A stretch of 64,000 nt of DNA from Scleroderma bovista (Eukaryota > Basidiomycota > Agaricomycetes > Boletales > Sclerodermataceae). The number at the start of each line of letters is the position of its first letter. The stretch's first letter is position 1. The notes below the pieces were generated by a model that searched no databases, had not been told where the DNA came from, and saw only the letters and a list, made by a program, of their open reading frames with translations. The stretch covers positions 26,729-90,728 of the forward strand of contig JAYMGJ010000124.1 in NCBI GenBank assembly GCA_037178675.1. Reading direction: 5' to 3'. Positions 1 to 10,678 of the stretch are shown one piece after another. The position numbers were made by a program, and so were the translations under genes.

Positions 1-1861
1 GGACCCCACAATGATTAGCTATGCCAACAACATCTGGAGGTAAGTCTGTAGCGTGATCTTGCTCCCAAGTGCGAGACCGATTGAAAGTAAATATGTGCTG
101 CATCTTACAAGAGAATTAGCAATTTATGTCGAGGCACAGGAAATGCCTACCCTGGCAGTGGTTTTGATGTCACAATAAACAACATCGTCATCCATTTCAG
201 TCGTAGTTATACCCATACTGTGGCGCATGTCAAGCAAGTTCACAGAGATGAATGTACTTATCAAAGTGACTGACACTTTTGGGATGTCAACTGCGTATTT
301 TGTCTGGCCTATTTTATAGTTCAACAGTGAGAATTTGTGCATAAAGAATTCTTACTTCTGGCTGGGAAATGTAGAATCTGCCATCTTGAGCTAAAGAAAA
401 CAAATAAGGAGAGATAACCAACCTGCCACACTATAGGTGAGTGTATTGTGGAGTGAACCTCAGGCACAAGAGTAAAAACAACCTTATCCAAATCTATTTA
501 GTTCGCAAAATGAATATTGGCAAGGGCATACCTCCATAGGGGATACGAGTGGTTTCTCCTCAGATGTGACAATGCTCACAGCAATGTCATCCTCTTGGTT
601 GTTACTTTGTGTGACTGCAAGGGTGGGATTATCATCAGCATCATCTCCCCCGTTATGCGTAGAATACAGGCATCGTCTAGATTGGAGTACGCTGTCGCTG
701 ACGGAAATGAAGCTGTAGCTTGCAGTGTACGAAGGATTCATCTGTGGAAGTCAACTATAGTAAGGGAACTAGCCATGCAGAACGTACGATCGTCGAGATC
801 CGTTTAACGACATGTGACATTCTCGGCCGCACAGATGGTATACGGTGCCAACACGAAGAACATAATTCCCACCACTCGTCTGTCATACGAGAGCACGTTT
901 GTTCGTCACCTGGACGATCGGGTGGTCCACGGATAATCCTAATCATGGTTGCCGGGATATTGGGGAATCCAGAGAATGGAATTCTACAGGTGAACAATTC
1001 CTGAACAACCTCCCAATCAAATCCAATGAGCATAAGCGAATCACGAACATACCAAAGCTGTCATCCCAAAGGACCATACATCTGATTGCGTCGTTACTCC
1101 CCCGCCCTCCAAAATTTCTAGAGCCATCCAGTTGAGTGTGCCTCTACTATTGTTGGGGTCGGCAGCCATTGTGATAAGCGAGAAATTCTCAAAACTCGAA
1201 AAACCGAAGTCACTAAGAAGCGGCCCGCCATCACCAGAAATCAGCACATTGAACTAAAATGGGTTAAATAGAAATAGAAATATTTGTTGGAACCAAACAG
1301 ACCAACCCCTTTCACATCTCCATGGATTATTGCATCCGGCTTGTGATCATGCAGATAGGCTAAACCTCGTGCGATGCCTTCGATCTAAATGCAATGTAGA
1401 TGATAATCACGTTGAATATTTCCACCTACTAATGGGCAAGGATCAATGGCTCTGTTCTGTACATATTGGTGTGCATCTCCTCTCTCCATCCACTGGGATA
1501 CAATCGACAATGTCAAGTCAAATTTGGTGGTGATGCCTAATAATGGGAGAACGTTATCATGTCGGAGATTAGTCCATACAAGGACTTCTTTCAGTATGCT
1601 CTACCAAAATGTGAATAAGGGAACACAACAATGGATACGTGTTCTTACGGCGATGGTGTTTTCATCTCCTGGCGTGCTCCTGCACACAGTCTTTATGGCC
1701 ACCTTCATCCCCTCGGGACGTAGCATGCCTCGTTGGACACCAGAATACGCTTTGTGGACAATGGGACTGCCCTCTCTATCGACCAGTCGATCAAGATTGA
1801 TATCCGGATATTGGCCGAGTGTTCGTTGAACCAGTGCTTCCAGCGCGCGACTTGGGTCCAT
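1..1861 (-). CDS. K1: TKL-like protein kinase with C-terminal accessory domain (partial at left edge)
   Basis: Multi-exon gene. The start ATG at 1861 opens a short N-terminal helix-like segment (MDPSRALEALVQ) followed by the N-lobe with a VAIK lysine. The catalytic loop near 1320 reads HGDVKG instead of HRD, as is common in Agaricomycete TKL-like kinases. DFG is near 1200 (LLSDFGFS). The APE motif is altered to ALE (NWMALE), followed by SDVWSFGM. The C-lobe ends with the RGPPDRPGDE...WWELC...RP block shared by all five kinases here. After the kinase domain (below about 750) come further exons (484-741, 124-342 and the left edge) that match the C-terminal part of K3 residue by residue at many places (SEEKPL.SP.EV, TTTEMDDD). 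I do not recognise that domain. The 3' end lies outside the window. Kinase assignment is firm; exon borders are approximate. Confidence 0.75.
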
Positions 1862-1974
1862 ACTACATGGTACCTAGGAGAACAAAGGGTGTGGACCAGG
1901 AGATAATCAACAATATAGTCAGCAGTGCAAATGGAACAGACATTACCGAATAAGATTCATTCATCTGGGAGTGG

Positions 1975-3087
1975 TTAAGAGGAGATCCTTGCTGAGCGAA
2001 AAACACTTACAATATGTTCGATTCTTTCCACGATATACGACATTGAAGGGCGTAAAGAGTCAGGTTTCCAGCATAAGCACAACAAGTTCCACCATTCATC
2101 ATTCATACGGAAACCTGTGTCTGAATCACCTGGTCTATGTGGTGGCCCCCGTATTATACAGAGTAAGATGGCGGTGACACCACGGCGATCATGGAAAGGG
2201 TCTTCTCGAGTAAACAATTCCTGCATAGACTCGGTTTAGTTCCACGACAATAAGAGTGATTAATGTACCAGGGCTGTCATCCCAAATGCCCACACATCCG
2301 ATTTCGCCGAAGCCACAGCGCCATCTAATAATTCTGGAGCCATCCAGTTTATCGTACTTCCAATATGCCCTGAAGTGGATAGACTGAATGTAGAACTAGA
2401 TAGAATTGCATGGCCAAAGTCAGCAAGGAGCGCTTCGCCATCGTCAGATATCAATACGTTGAGCTGCAAGAGCTTTTATCAAGTAGTGACCACACCTCGA
2501 GTAAAGGTACCCACTCCTTTCAGATCTCCATGAATTATTGGGCCCTGATCATGGTTGTGGAGATAATGAAGCCCTCGTGCAATTCCCCGAATCTAAAAGG
2601 CATGTAGGCAACAAGTACATTAAGTGGCGTCAGCTCACCAGTGGACGTGGATCAATGGCTTTATCCTGCACACAATCATGTGCATTACCCCTCCCCATCC
2701 ATTGAGATACAATTGACACTGTCAGATCGAACTGGGTAGTAATTCCGAGCAATGGAAGAACATTCCTGTGGTGGAGTTTGGACAACAAATGAAGCTCTTG
2801 GAGGGAACACTATATGAGAATCGGCATGAGAACGTCGAGGATCATAGGTGACGGGTTGTAAGTGGCTCATGTACCTTGATGCTCTCTAGATCTCCAGGAG
2901 GACTACCCCGCGCAGTCTTCACGGCGACCTTTGTTTCTTCGGGATGCAGAATGCCCTGACGCACAAAAGCATACGCCCCACGCAAAACAAAGCTCCTGTC
3001 AATGGTGACTCGACCATTAAGATTGATGCTATAGCGGGATGCCCTGCGAGCGAGCTCTTCCAGTAAAACTCTGGGATCAGCGTTCAT
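1975..3087 (-). CDS. K2: TKL-like protein kinase, short form
   Basis: Second kinase of the array, only about 110 bp downstream of the K1 start. The start is taken at the ATG at 3087 (MNADPRV), because the longer frame to 3111 opens with GTG. Visible parts are an N-terminal segment (LEELARRASRYSINL) shared with K4, a VAVK lysine, HGDLKG near 2525, LLADFG near 2415, WMAPE, SDVWAFGM and the terminal RGPPHRPGD...WWNL...RPSM block. It stops at 1975 right after the kinase domain and has no accessory domain. Exons are separated by short introns. It is probably a Ser/Thr kinase from a lineage-specific expansion; the substrate is unknown. Confidence 0.72.
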
Positions 3088-3555
3088 GTAGACAGATTCT
3101 GGTTGAGACACCTCTTGCAGCAGAGTTTGGAGTGGAGGAGTGAATGATGCTGGAATCGCTTTCTTTGAACGCTACTCCACCAGTTTAGAGGGTAGTCGTC
3201 ACTACCGGAGAATAGTGCCGTTGGCTAGACACTGGCAGGCACCTTTACTAGGTCACTGGTGGAAATCGTGGCTAACACAACGGGATGAGCAGTATTTATA
3301 AGACAGTCTGGTTTTCCACCCTTTTCCCCATTGACATAGAAGACAATTCAGAAGACAATTGTAAAAGATTATATTATTGGGTGACTTTCCGTGAGCTTCT
3401 AATCAAAGGTATTACAAGAACAATAATAGCGCCGTTGTAGACCGCAGGGCACCTTGTTTACGGAGCATGCGTGCGAAAAAGTGCGATGAAGCCAATGTGG
3501 ATACAGGAACAAAGCAATTGTCTACAGACAAGGTTAGGCCGCCACGAGTCTTCAC

Positions 3556-3607
3556 CACCTGGGTGACACCCTGTGAAGTAACATGGCCACAGGGTGTCAC
3601 CCAGGTG
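3556..3607. repeat. Perfect 20-bp inverted repeat with 12-bp loop
   Basis: The left arm 3556-3575 (CACCTGGGTGACACCCTGTG) is the exact reverse complement of the right arm 3588-3607, with loop 3576-3587. No mismatch is seen in the arms and pairing stops abruptly on the outside. It could fold into a strong hairpin in DNA or RNA. It may be the remnant of a foldback element or MITE; no target-site duplication was identified. Confidence 0.9.
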
Positions 3608-3626
3608 AGATCGATGCTTCCGCAAC

Positions 3627-3642
3627 CTAGGATTAATCCTAG
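3627..3642. repeat. Perfect 16-bp palindrome
   Basis: CTAGGATTAATCCTAG is its own reverse complement and sits 20 bp from the larger inverted repeat. It could be a binding site for a dimeric protein or part of the same foldback sequence; nothing else supports a role. Confidence 0.8.
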
Positions 3643-4144
3643 TGTGACGTCCGGCCATTGTCTAAAAGCCGTCAGAGTTACCGCTTTTTGTTGCAACAAA
3701 CTTCATGAACGGCTCAACGATTATAGTAGGTGATGTTCAACTACATGTATATCACGTCCAGACTTCCATTCTCCCGGGTGACATTCATACAACAAACCCT
3801 GTGCCACTGCTACATGCTATCATCATCCTACATTTCCGAGGATATATTGGCCATCTCTGGTGAATAGCTGGAAATTCTGTAGGAGTTCAGTTACATGTGT
3901 CCTCAGCGAATATATGCCAGAACTTGCATGATGGGCCGTTCTCGTATCAATACCATCATTCGGAAACAACCCGGATGCCACCATATTAGGCGGTAACAAT
4001 TTCCCGACTGTCGTACAAGAAGTCAGAATTCGTTAAAGCGGCAAACCCTAACGTACCGGGATGTTTATTGCAAACATAGGCTTGAAGAATTACAGGCCAC
4101 CCGAATGTGATTTTTTGATTGCTCCTTTATTGAACAGTTCAGCA

Positions 4145-6120
4145 TCAACATAAGCAGATGCGATTTTTGTCCATAACTGACTGGATATGACGAGCATACA
4201 GAAGTGGCACGTCACCAAAATCAGGTGTGGCAGCATGCACTGCAAAGGATTTCAAGATCCCAGAATTGTTAAAAACTTGGATAGTATTAGGGCACTCAGC
4301 AACTTGCTGATCCCATGTCTTCGTGCGGGTAAAAGTAAGCATGTATTTCCGCTGATTTAGGGAAATTAGAAACACGGGGTAATTGATCTGAGTAACGCTC
4401 CTACCTTCACAGTGGTTCCCACGTCACAATGAATGACGCCGTCATCATCTACCTCAGTTGTGCTTACACCAATACTTACGGCTATAAGTTCTCCCCCACC
4501 ACCGAAATCGTGAAAACGACTTACGACGTAGGGATATCGACCTTGTGTTGTTTTGCTCCTGTCCGATCGGTGAACGTCAATCATCTAGAACATAAAGACC
4601 CTTACGCCCAGCAGGAAACATGAGAGTCTGATGTAATTTGTCAACTGCCACATGAAATAGACTGGGAGACATACCCGCCAAGCTATAGCTGAGTGTCCTC
4701 TTAAATGACCTTCTGGCAAAAGAGTAAGAACAAGCTGTGCTTGATTAGTTTTATTTACAGTAAGCAGTGAAAGGCGCACCTCGAGAGGAGATCGAAGGGG
4801 CCGCTCCTCAGAGATGAAGATGGTTACAGTCATGGAAGCTTCTCCAGTTATTGCACATGCCGCTCTAGGAGGGGAGTGCATATTGGCTGGATTAATCGAA
4901 GTACCTGATATGCGTAATTCATCCAGTGACCTGGTGATATTGTTAATCGCATGAGCACTAGCTTTGTTCGCAGTGGTTGAAGAATTCATCTGTGGAATAT
5001 TAATCGACAGCGAGCCCTGCCATCACAAAGATTGGATGTACAATCTGAATGATCATGTCACAGACATCTGATATTGTCGGTCGCGACGACGGTGTAGGAG
5101 CCCAGCATGCAGAGCACAGATCCCACCACTGGTCCGTCATGCGAAAACATGTGTCCTCATCAGTGGGACGCTCTGGAGGTCCTCGAATAATCCTAATCGG
5201 AAGCAATTTTTCCCAAACGTCGTGGAAAGGCTGTTTACGAGTGAATAGCTCCTACATTACTCCAGTTTAACCCAGGCTCCAGACGATCATATGACGTGTG
5301 TACATACCAGAACTGTCATGCCAAATGACCACACATCTGATTTGGTTGACATCTCTTTAAGATTGACGATTTCTGGAGCCATCCAGTTCATTGTTCCTGC
5401 ACATTTTGCACGGTTGGACCCGAGCATGCTGAATGATGAATTCTCAAGGTGGGAGAACCCGAAGTCAGCAAGGAGAGCCTGGTTGTTATCAGAAACCAGC
5501 ACATTGGCCTACAATATAATTTCGTCAAACAGAGTCGTATTCAGGAACGAGAAGGACCTGCCCCTTTCAGATCTCCGTGGATTATTACCGAGGACCGGTT
5601 ATGCAGGTAGTGTAACCCCTGTGCAATACCTTCGATCTAGGTATCCGATGAACAAAAATCTCATGGAGTCTTTGGACCTACATACCAATGGGCGTGGATC
5701 GATGGATTGGTTCTTTACATGATCATGTGCATTTCCCTTCTCCATCCACCGAGATACAATCGATACTGTCAGATCAAATTTGGTAGTGATACCGAGCAGT
5801 GGGAGTACATTGTCATGTTTGAGCTTGGACCACACATGGATTTCATTGAGAATAGCCTGGATTGGATCAGACAGGGATCACGCCATCACATAATAGGTGA
5901 CATTACTATAACAGCCTTTTCATCGCCTGGAAGAACACTTCGAGCGATCTTAATAGCCACTTTAATCCCTCCTGGACGTAGAGTACCTTGGCATACATTG
6001 GAGTATCCTCCACGGACGCCATAGTAGTGGTCTATATCAATCTGTTTATCGAGGTTGATCCGAGGATAGTGGGAAGATGCCCGATCAACAAGGGATTCTA
6101 GAATACGTCTTGGGTATATG
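4145..6120 (-). CDS. K3: TKL-like protein kinase with C-terminal accessory domain
   Basis: Complete counterpart of K1. The N-lobe (from about 6110; PRRILESLV...RINL, then VAIK) is followed by HGDLKG near 5575, LLADFG near 5460, NWMAPE, SDVWSFGM and the RGPPERPTDE...WWDLC...RP block ending near 5000. Then come about 230 further residues in three exons: 4585-4989 (MNSSTTANK..., SEERPLRSPLEV, LTLLPEGH), 4366-4584 (STTEVDDDG, HCDVGTT) and 4145-4375 (LTFTRTKTWDQQ, ending at the stop at 4145). Segments of all three are also found in K1, so this is a real paired domain and not read-through. I do not recognise its fold; it looks beta-rich. The first exon and start codon were not resolved, since the frame closes just upstream of about 6120. 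Confidence 0.7.
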
Positions 6121-6205
6121 TTGTATGGGATCTACAGGGATTAGAGGGCATTCACATGTAATGAATAATACGGCTGATATCAGAACCGGGCCCACCTCGC
6201 TGGTG

Positions 6206-7379
6206 CTAAGGGGTGCCGTGTCGGTCATCTGGTAAACCATATAAATGACCGGGAATCTTGCTATGATAAGGGGCACATACTATCTTTGCCATTTCGTTGA
6301 AAACAGTCGTAATGGTAGGACGCTTCTGGGCTATAAACTCCAAGCACAAAGTAAGTATGCTCCACCACGATGGTGTCATACGAGAGCATGTGTCCTCGTC
6401 ACTTGGTCGATCTGGTGGTCCACGAAATATCTTCAGCATGATACTGGCCCCCTGTAATTGATTGAAGGGGACTTGACGCGTAAAGAGCTCCTGAAAATAC
6501 TTGAATTGATACCTTAAGTGTAGAGAAGTGATGGGCACACCAGTGCAGTCATTCCAAATGCCCACATATCTGCTTCAGCTGAGGCTCCACCCCCTTCCAA
6601 TATTTCAGGAGCCATCCAGTTTGGTACACATCCCAGTTTCATCGGGGAGAGGGAGCTAAATGCAGAGCCAAAGAGTGAGAGGCCAAAATCTGTAAGTAGC
6701 GCTTGGCCGTCATCGGATATCAATACATTGGACTGTAACGGATACCATGAAAAAAAGCCATTTCCCGATAGCAAGCAGACATACGCCTTTAAGATTTCCA
6801 TGGAATACCGCATCTGGGCATTGATTATGGAGGTAATTTAGTCCTTCGGCAATTCCTTTGATCTATTGGGCATCGACATCGTAAGTAATGAAACACCAAC
6901 CACATGTTTCCATTTTAACATACTAAAGGACGAGGGTCGATGGCCTTGTCTTGTACATATTGGTGTGCATTTCCTTTCTGCATCCATGGAGATACGAATG
7001 ACATGGTTAGATCGCATTCAATCGTGACGCCTAGCAGTGGGAGGAGATTGGAATGATCGAGCTTGGACAAGAGATCGAGTTCATTAAGTACACTCTGCAC
7101 GGGAGTTAAAGAAAGCGGATCCATGATCGTGAAAAGTAATTTTACTTCAATAGTTTCGACATCTCCATGCACAATACTCCGTGGTGTTTTTATGGTAACC
7201 TTGATTCCAGCAGGACGCAGCCTTCCTATGTGCACGGTAGCGGATCCTCCCCGGAAGAATAAAGTGCGGTCCTTATCGAGCCATTCTTTGAGATTAATAC
7301 TGTATCGTGATGCGCGTTGTGCAAGTTCGCCCATGGCCTGCCTGGGGTCGCTCCTCGCCATAAAATTGCCATCCATCAT
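6206..7379 (-). CDS. K4: kinase-like protein with HGN catalytic loop (probable pseudokinase)
   Basis: Same architecture as K2. The ATG at 7379 was chosen because the longer frame begins with GTG. It starts MMDGNFMARSDPRQ, then LAQRASRYSINL, an N-lobe with VTIK lysine, helix C (VLNELDLLSKLDHSNLLPLLG), and a catalytic loop at 6794-6802 that reads H-G-N. The catalytic Asp codon is AAT, while K1, K2, K3 and K5 keep HGD. LLTDFG near 6690 and WMAPE are intact, and SDVW has become ADMW. It ends at 6206 after the shared RGPPDRPSDE...WW...RPTI block. Loss of the catalytic base predicts very weak or no phosphotransfer, so a pseudokinase or decaying copy. The K3 coding region begins less than 100 bp further on. 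Confidence 0.72.
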
Positions 7380-7929
7380 GATGACTGACGATGGCTTCCT
7401 AGACGGTTCAAGCACTAAAACTTTTGTCAGAATGTGGCGATGAATAGAATCAGTGGAGAAAAGTGTAGAAAACCAGACTGCCTTATCGTGTATCTCCCTT
7501 TATCAGCTCGTACTTTGGAAATTGTAATTGAGACGTTGTGCCTTCGACGCCCACTGATGCAACGTGGTGTGCATGTGGTGAGATAAAGATACCCCTATTG
7601 CATATCTTTTAACGCTAAGTAAGATGTTAGTGCACGCCATCACCTCAAGCCAGGTTGAGTATTGCCCAACTCCACCCCCCTTTTATTACTTGTGGGGGCT
7701 GGCCGAAAAATTTAATTAATTAATTCGGGAGGGCGGAAATTAATTCGAGTTGAGATGAGACTTGGCATGAGAGGGTAGGGAGAAAAACACAATGCATTCA
7801 GGATAAGCACAGCACGAAACAATTACATGAGTGTAGCCCTACAACAATCCGAAACGAAGGTGTGACTCAAGAAAAATGAAAAGGGAAGAAGAAAAAAAAG
7901 ATACTTAGTGGACATGTCAATATATCGGG
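7380..7929. other. Intergenic, upstream of K4
   Basis: No gene seen. The sequence is AT-rich around 7670-7760 (a 'taattaattaatt' run) and includes one copy of the CGCCATCACC half-motif near 7635 that recurs in the 39-bp repeats at 10.2-10.6 kb. Confidence 0.5.
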
Positions 7930-8525
7930 GGTGGGGGGCTGGTCGCGGCATTGGTGGTGTTGATGGCCATTGATGCTGAGGGTGTAAAGAAGAAAAAAAG
8001 AAAGCTTTCCTGCTGGGCACGGTAGTATTAATATGTGGAGGGGGTCGTCGTCGTCGTCGTTGGGGCTGGTGGTGTGCTCCGTCGACGGTGATCGCTGCCG
8101 CCGTCGTCAGGACGCTGCGGGTGTAAAGAAGAAGAAGAAAACACTCACTTGCTGTTGCTGTCGTCGTTGCCTTCGTCTTCGTCTTCACTGGTGGTACTGG
8201 CTGTGGCGGTGGTTATTGCTGGGGTGGTGCTGGTGGCCGCCACCGTTGCTGTTACTGCTGCTGTTGTCGACACTGCGGGTGAAAAAAAACCTTCACTAGA
8301 GTCTAGTGGTGGTGGTCAATTGTCGTCATCGTTGCTGGTGGTGCTGGCCGTGGCCATCGTCATTGCTGGGGTTGCTGGTGGCCGCCGCCGTTACTACTGC
8401 TGCTGTCGTCGTCAGGACGATGCGGGTGAAAAGAAAAAAAAACTTACCTGCTGTCACTACTGTCGTCGTCGTCCCTGGCGGTGCTGGCCACGGCCATCGT
8501 CATCGTCGCTGGTGGCTACAGTACT
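7930..8525. repeat. Degenerate GC-rich tandem repeat, period about 145 bp
   Basis: Four to five imperfect units. Each has a GTCGTC-type trinucleotide run, 'gctggtggtgctggcc...gccatcgtcattgctgg', 'ctgctgtcgtcgtcaggac' and then 'gcgggtgaaaagaaaaaa..cttacctgctgt'. Open frames across it (for example 8149-8544) are low-complexity Val/Leu/Ala or Ser/Arg strings in several frames, so I do not call a gene. On the minus strand every unit places a donor-like GTAAGT or GTGAGT, a pyrimidine tract and CACCCGCAG in order. Confidence 0.7.
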
Positions 8526-8621
8526 TGATTTACCATCCGGGTAATCGCGGTGCATCTTGATTCTGTGGGGATCGTTGGTAAGAGGCAGAATTATTTTCAG
8601 CGGGCCGAACGGTCCGGTATA

Positions 8622-9925
8622 GGGCTCCGTGAAAAACTCCAGCCGGGAGTTATTGACATGTCTGGGGGGGTTATTGACACGAGTTAATAACTAGTTATTG
8701 ACGCATTATATAAGCATCGTTTTCTTTCGCTAGTCTGACTCTGAGGGTCCCAAGATTCTCAGAGACCTTTCTATGGCGTGTTCGACCGGTGTATCAGACA
8801 GACGGCGACACGCCATCAATGTGTATAAACGCCAAAAGTACAATGAGCAGATCTGACATCGATGACAGTGATCTTTTTTTTGCTAATCTTTTTCAATTAC
8901 AATATAGACCATGACCGCCACCTGCATGACGACGATGCCGACGACGGCTATAGCGGTGGGCCTATATCCTCTGCTCTGCCCACCCCAGTGCCCCCTTCAT
9001 GCCATCCATATACCGCAACCTCCTGCAGCTGACTGCCGACGCATCGCCTTCTCGTGGTGGAATTCTGCCTCTCGTCGACACACCCACTCTCTGAACAATA
9101 CCCCTTCCCTGCTGTGCTCCTCGATGCACTCGTTGGGTATATCCATCTCATGGATGTCATGCAGTATTATCTGTCCAACATCATCGTCGCCGGCAACTGC
9201 GGGCGGAGTCCTTGCACTTGCATTCACATGCCATCACGAAAGCCATGACCACGACCGTTGACAATGACGATGGCCAGCCACCACCACCCGCACGATGAAA
9301 TCGACAGCCAGCACAACTAGTGTGACAACATCAACAGCTCAGCCACCCACGAGCATGATGGCAAGTGCCATCACCGCTCCGAGACTACTGACAGCACCAC
9401 CACCACAGCTGTTGACGTCGATGGCCCAGCCACCCCACGAGCACGAGCACCACCACCACTCATCGTCGATGACACCAGCATCACGGCCACGAACATCGGT
9501 GGCCCAACCACCCACGAGTACCAGCACCAGCACCACCCACCGCTGAGGACATCACCACCATCACCGTCAACATTGACGGCCCAACCACACCTGCACGACC
9601 TGCACGACGACAATAACAGCGTGCTACCACCACCACCGCATGCCGATGTCAATGGCCTAATCACCCCAGTCCGACTAGTACCCTGTCACCACCGTCACCG
9701 TCACGCACTGGACAACAGCCCCACCACACCATATCAATGATGTTATTTGGACTATCATTATATAGATTACTCAAGTTGTGACAAATGTTTCTCCTAGTAT
9801 AATTACTGCCCGACCCAGTTATAGACACCCCATTTTCACCCCCAAGTTATTGACATGTTAATAACTAGTTAATAACGTGTCAATAACCCCTGATGTTATT
9901 AACATTGGAGTTTTTCACGGAGCCC
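8622..9925. mobile_element. Non-autonomous TIR element, TA target-site duplication, 1.3 kb
   Basis: GGGCTCCGTGAAAAACTCC at 8622-8640 is repeated as its exact reverse complement at 9907-9925. Both ends are flanked by TA (8620-8621 and 9926-9927), as in Tc1/mariner-type insertions. Internal to the 19-bp TIRs both ends carry copies of TTATTGACA and GTTAATAAC motifs, so the ends resemble each other over roughly 80 bp. The interior (8911-9700) is CACCAC-rich low-complexity DNA with no recognisable transposase; a DDE motif or HTH domain was looked for by eye and not found. Mobilisation would need a transposase from elsewhere. Confidence 0.75.
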
Positions 9926-10239
9926 TAGTCCGGTAGACTCCGTTAGGTCCTAATTGGCCCACAGGTATAGTTCTACTGTGCCATGGCACTGCTACATACA
10001 CCCCATTCCCGCACGTAAAACGCACCCAATAATCAAGTGTGGAGTGGGCCCTTAAAGTGTCCTAGTGAGGGCATATGGGTGCTATGTATTTATATGTAAG
10101 TTCGGCACACAGGATACAGCATTTTCATAGCATCTAATTGCATAAGCCGCAAGTACTACATGCTGCAGGCGTTTTCGTCTCCCTGGGGTATGTATTGCGA
10201 TTGACCGAATGAGACCAGAATATTAAATACAGAAATTAA

Positions 10240-10278
10240 ATTCACGCCATTACCCATGTTGGTGATGGCGCATTAAAA
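10240..10278. repeat. 39-bp hairpin repeat, copy 1
   Basis: Starts ATTCACGCCATTACCCATG and ends GGTGATGGCGCATTAAAA. The CGCCATTACC and GGTGATGGCG halves can pair (one G-T) around a 6-nt loop. A second copy with one mismatch lies at 10539-10577. Confidence 0.8.
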
Positions 10279-10289
10279 GTGACCTCACT

Positions 10290-10387
10290 GGTGCCGAGCG
10301 GAATTTGCATTCAGCATGCGTGTATCTGTGACCTTTTTGTGACTTTTTGTGGCCATGAGTGCCGAAACTGTTATATAGGATAGTATG
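10290..10387. repeat. Dispersed ~100-bp repeat, copy A
   Basis: Begins GGTGCCGAGCGGAATTTGC and contains iterated TGTGAC-TTTT units, then GCCGAAACTGTTATA. A diverged copy lies at 14499-14609, about 4.2 kb away in the same orientation. There is no coding potential. It is probably an old non-autonomous element or a shared 5' flank. Confidence 0.65.
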
Positions 10388-10538
10388 GTAGACCGTACAT
10401 GTGTAGCGTGTATGAATCTGGGGGTAAACTGAAATATCGTAGGTCGGGACAGCGCCCTCAAGGCCCCGCGTCTACCTACTATGCCATGTGTCCTGCAAGG
10501 TCTGCGCCGACGCAGTCAGCACTTCCCGAGTAAGTTAC

Positions 10539-10577
10539 ATTCACGCCATTACTCATGTTGGTGATGGCGCATTAAAA
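10539..10577. repeat. 39-bp hairpin repeat, copy 2
   Basis: Matches 10240-10278 with one difference (C to T at position 14 of the unit). The pair encloses about 260 bp just downstream of K5 and may mark the ends of a small element, since each copy is itself nearly self-complementary. Confidence 0.8.
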
Positions 10578-10678
10578 TGACGTGGGTCGTGGACATGTAC
10601 AACTAGGCTGGCTTGGAATGCGAATGAGAAGATACAACAGAATAAGTGAGCATGCAGTGAACAAGGTAGCATATAAAG

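Larger units (their letters stand above)
3088..4144. other. Intergenic spacer between K2 and K3
   Basis: About 1 kb without a convincing gene. It holds the perfect inverted repeat and the palindrome listed separately, and probably the K2 promoter near 3290-3300 (a TATA-like 'tattta' on the plus-strand print). Small open frames on both strands across 3412-3733 arise from the inverted repeat and show no domain. Confidence 0.6.

Noticed and set aside
8033..9664. Several overlapping frames of 80-130 residues in the tandem repeat and the TIR element
   Set aside because: All are low-complexity (Val/Leu/Ala, Ser/Thr/His or Arg strings), open in several frames at once, and lack domains.
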